Shown here: piece by piece, positions 4,954-5,661 of the stretch
How the letters are laid out: every line of letters begins with the position of its first letter
Position numbering within the stretch: the first letter of the stretch is position 1
Assembly: GCA_017543165.1 (NCBI GenBank)
Contig: JAFYGL010000308.1
Location: forward strand, 1 to 5,661
Direction: 5' to 3'
Source: Victivallales bacterium
GTDB taxonomy: Bacteria; Verrucomicrobiota; Lentisphaeria; Oligosphaerales; Oligosphaeraceae
DNA: 5,661 bases
The notes under the pieces: model-generated
Database searches by the model: none
Seen by the model: only the letters and a program-made list of their open reading frames with translations
What the model was told of the DNA's origin: nothing
Program-made: the position numbers and the translations under genes

Positions 4954-5661
4954 TCAAAGGCCAATTTCCTTGAAACCATCCCAGACGGGCTTGCCCGCGT
5001 AGGTGAGGATGGGTTCCTCGCCGCGCAATGCCTTCAGAACGGTCAATGCAAGGGCATCCTGCTCCAGTTCGCCAGGATACACGCTTATTGGCGCAATCCA
5101 GCCGCAGCGCTTCTGTATGCCGTCGATTATGTCATGGAAACGCATTAGGCCGCCAGTGAGCAGGATGCCATCCACCTGCCCGCACAACACCGCGCTCATC
5201 TCGCCGATCTGCTTGCATATCTGGTAGATCATGGTGTTCCACACCAAGCTGGCCTTGGGGTCGCCTTCCTCCACCTTGCTGTGGATGATGTCTGAATCCG
5301 ATGTGCCGAACAAGCTGACAAAGCCCCCTGCCCTGGAGCATGCGAGGCGCACATCCTTGAGGGAGTGCTGTTCAATGTAGTCCAGCAGAGCCAGGACAGG
5401 CACGCTGCCGATGCGGGTAGGCGTAAATGCGCCTTCGCCATCCGCGCCCATGTTGCCGTCAATCATCTTTCCCCTGCAGTGTGCGCTGACGGTGATGCCG
5501 CCGTCTATGTGCGCCACGATGAAGTTGCAGTCGCCGTAGCGCTTGCCTAGTTTCTCCGCATGGAACGCCGCCACCGCCTTCTGGTTGAGAACGTGGGAGT
5601 GTGATGTGCGGTAAACGCCCTTGATGCCAGTGAGCCTGGCATAGTCGCAGTATTCATCCAC
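4954..5661 (-). CDS. buk: Butyrate kinase, C-terminal part (5' end beyond the window)
   Basis: The frame is open to the right edge, so the GTG at 5661-5659 is most likely an internal Val codon. The 235 visible residues are about two thirds of the usual 350-360 aa of the family. The enzyme belongs to the acetate/butyrate kinase part of the ASKHA fold and transfers phosphate between acyl-phosphate and ADP, giving the free acid and ATP. Visible features, numbered from the window edge: HVLNQKAVA (23-31), the phosphate-binding loop FIVAHIDGGITVSAH (47-61), GADGEGAFTPTR (72-83), a GTSD segment (119-122), the adenosine-site motif LLTGGL (167-172) and WIAPISVYPGELEQDAL (188-204). The A-F-T-P-T-R context and the LTGG motif match Buk better than AckA. 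The C-terminus looks intact and ends in EIGL. Substrate choice (butyrate, branched-chain, propionate or acetate) cannot be read. It is upstream of pta on the same strand, so co-transcription is plausible. Confidence 0.9.
   Translation of the reverse strand: MDEYCDYARLTGIKGVYRTSHSHVLNQKAVAAFHAEKLGKRYGDCNFIVAHIDGGITVSAHCRGKMIDGNMGADGEGAFTPTRIGSVPVLALLDYIEQHSLKDVRLACSRAGGFVSLFGTSDSDIIHSKVEEGDPKASLVWNTMIYQICKQIGEMSAVLCGQVDGILLTGGLMRFHDIIDGIQKRCGWIAPISVYPGELEQDALALTVLKALRGEEPILTYAGKPVWDGFKEIGL

Overview
The window is a 5.66-kb piece of bacterial chromosome. It carries three complete protein genes, one protein gene cut by the right edge, one tRNA gene and an unusually dense set of intergenic repeats. 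No phylogenetic marker is present. A GH4 alpha-galactosidase, a secreted SGNH hydrolase of a type I associate with Planctomycetes/Lentisphaerae-like genomes, acetate/butyrate-type fermentation enzymes and moderate GC all point to an anaerobic, glycan-degrading, possibly gut-associated bacterium. Verrucomicrobiota/Lentisphaerota (for example a Victivallis relative) is my best guess. That is inference, held with low to moderate confidence.

Layout. Positions 1-319 hold no convincing protein gene: an imperfect 34-bp direct repeat, a run of small hairpins (about 130-255), and a hairpin at 276-306 that works as the terminator of the leftward tRNA. tRNA-Pro(UGG), with an encoded CCA, lies on the minus strand at 320-397 behind a good sigma70-like promoter (413-440). 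Positions 398-626 form a divergent promoter region; the rightward promoter (547-574) has a perfect 6-4-6 inverted repeat in its spacer that looks like an operator. It drives a GH4 alpha-galactosidase (melA-like, 627-1970). A MITE-like repeat (1984-2128) separates it from a secreted SGNH/GDSL-type hydrolase (2146-3369). The convergent intergenic region 3370-3699 is almost entirely repeats: a perfect 24-bp-arm hairpin, a 9-bp tandem array and a 66-bp tandem duplication. On the minus strand follow pta (phosphate acetyltransferase, 4695-3700), a second copy of the MITE-like repeat with an expanded heptamer array (4731-4953), and the C-terminal two thirds of a butyrate kinase (buk, from 5661 down to 4954).

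How the genes fit together. The rightward pair would release galactose from alpha-galactosides in the cytoplasm and process (probably de-esterify) a carbohydrate outside the inner membrane. The leftward pair is an acyl-CoA to acyl-phosphate to acid plus ATP module. Its partners are mixed: a Pta-type acyltransferase with a Buk-type kinase rather than Pta-AckA or Ptb-Buk.

The most unusual feature is the repeat load. Every protein gene has a repeat 0-43 bp past its stop codon. Two elements, about 2.6 kb apart, share a nearly identical 97-bp GC-rich core and are flanked by inverted TGTGGAC heptamers. The 66-bp repeats carry the same palindrome in a different surround. This looks like an actively shuffled, structure-forming intergenic repeat family.
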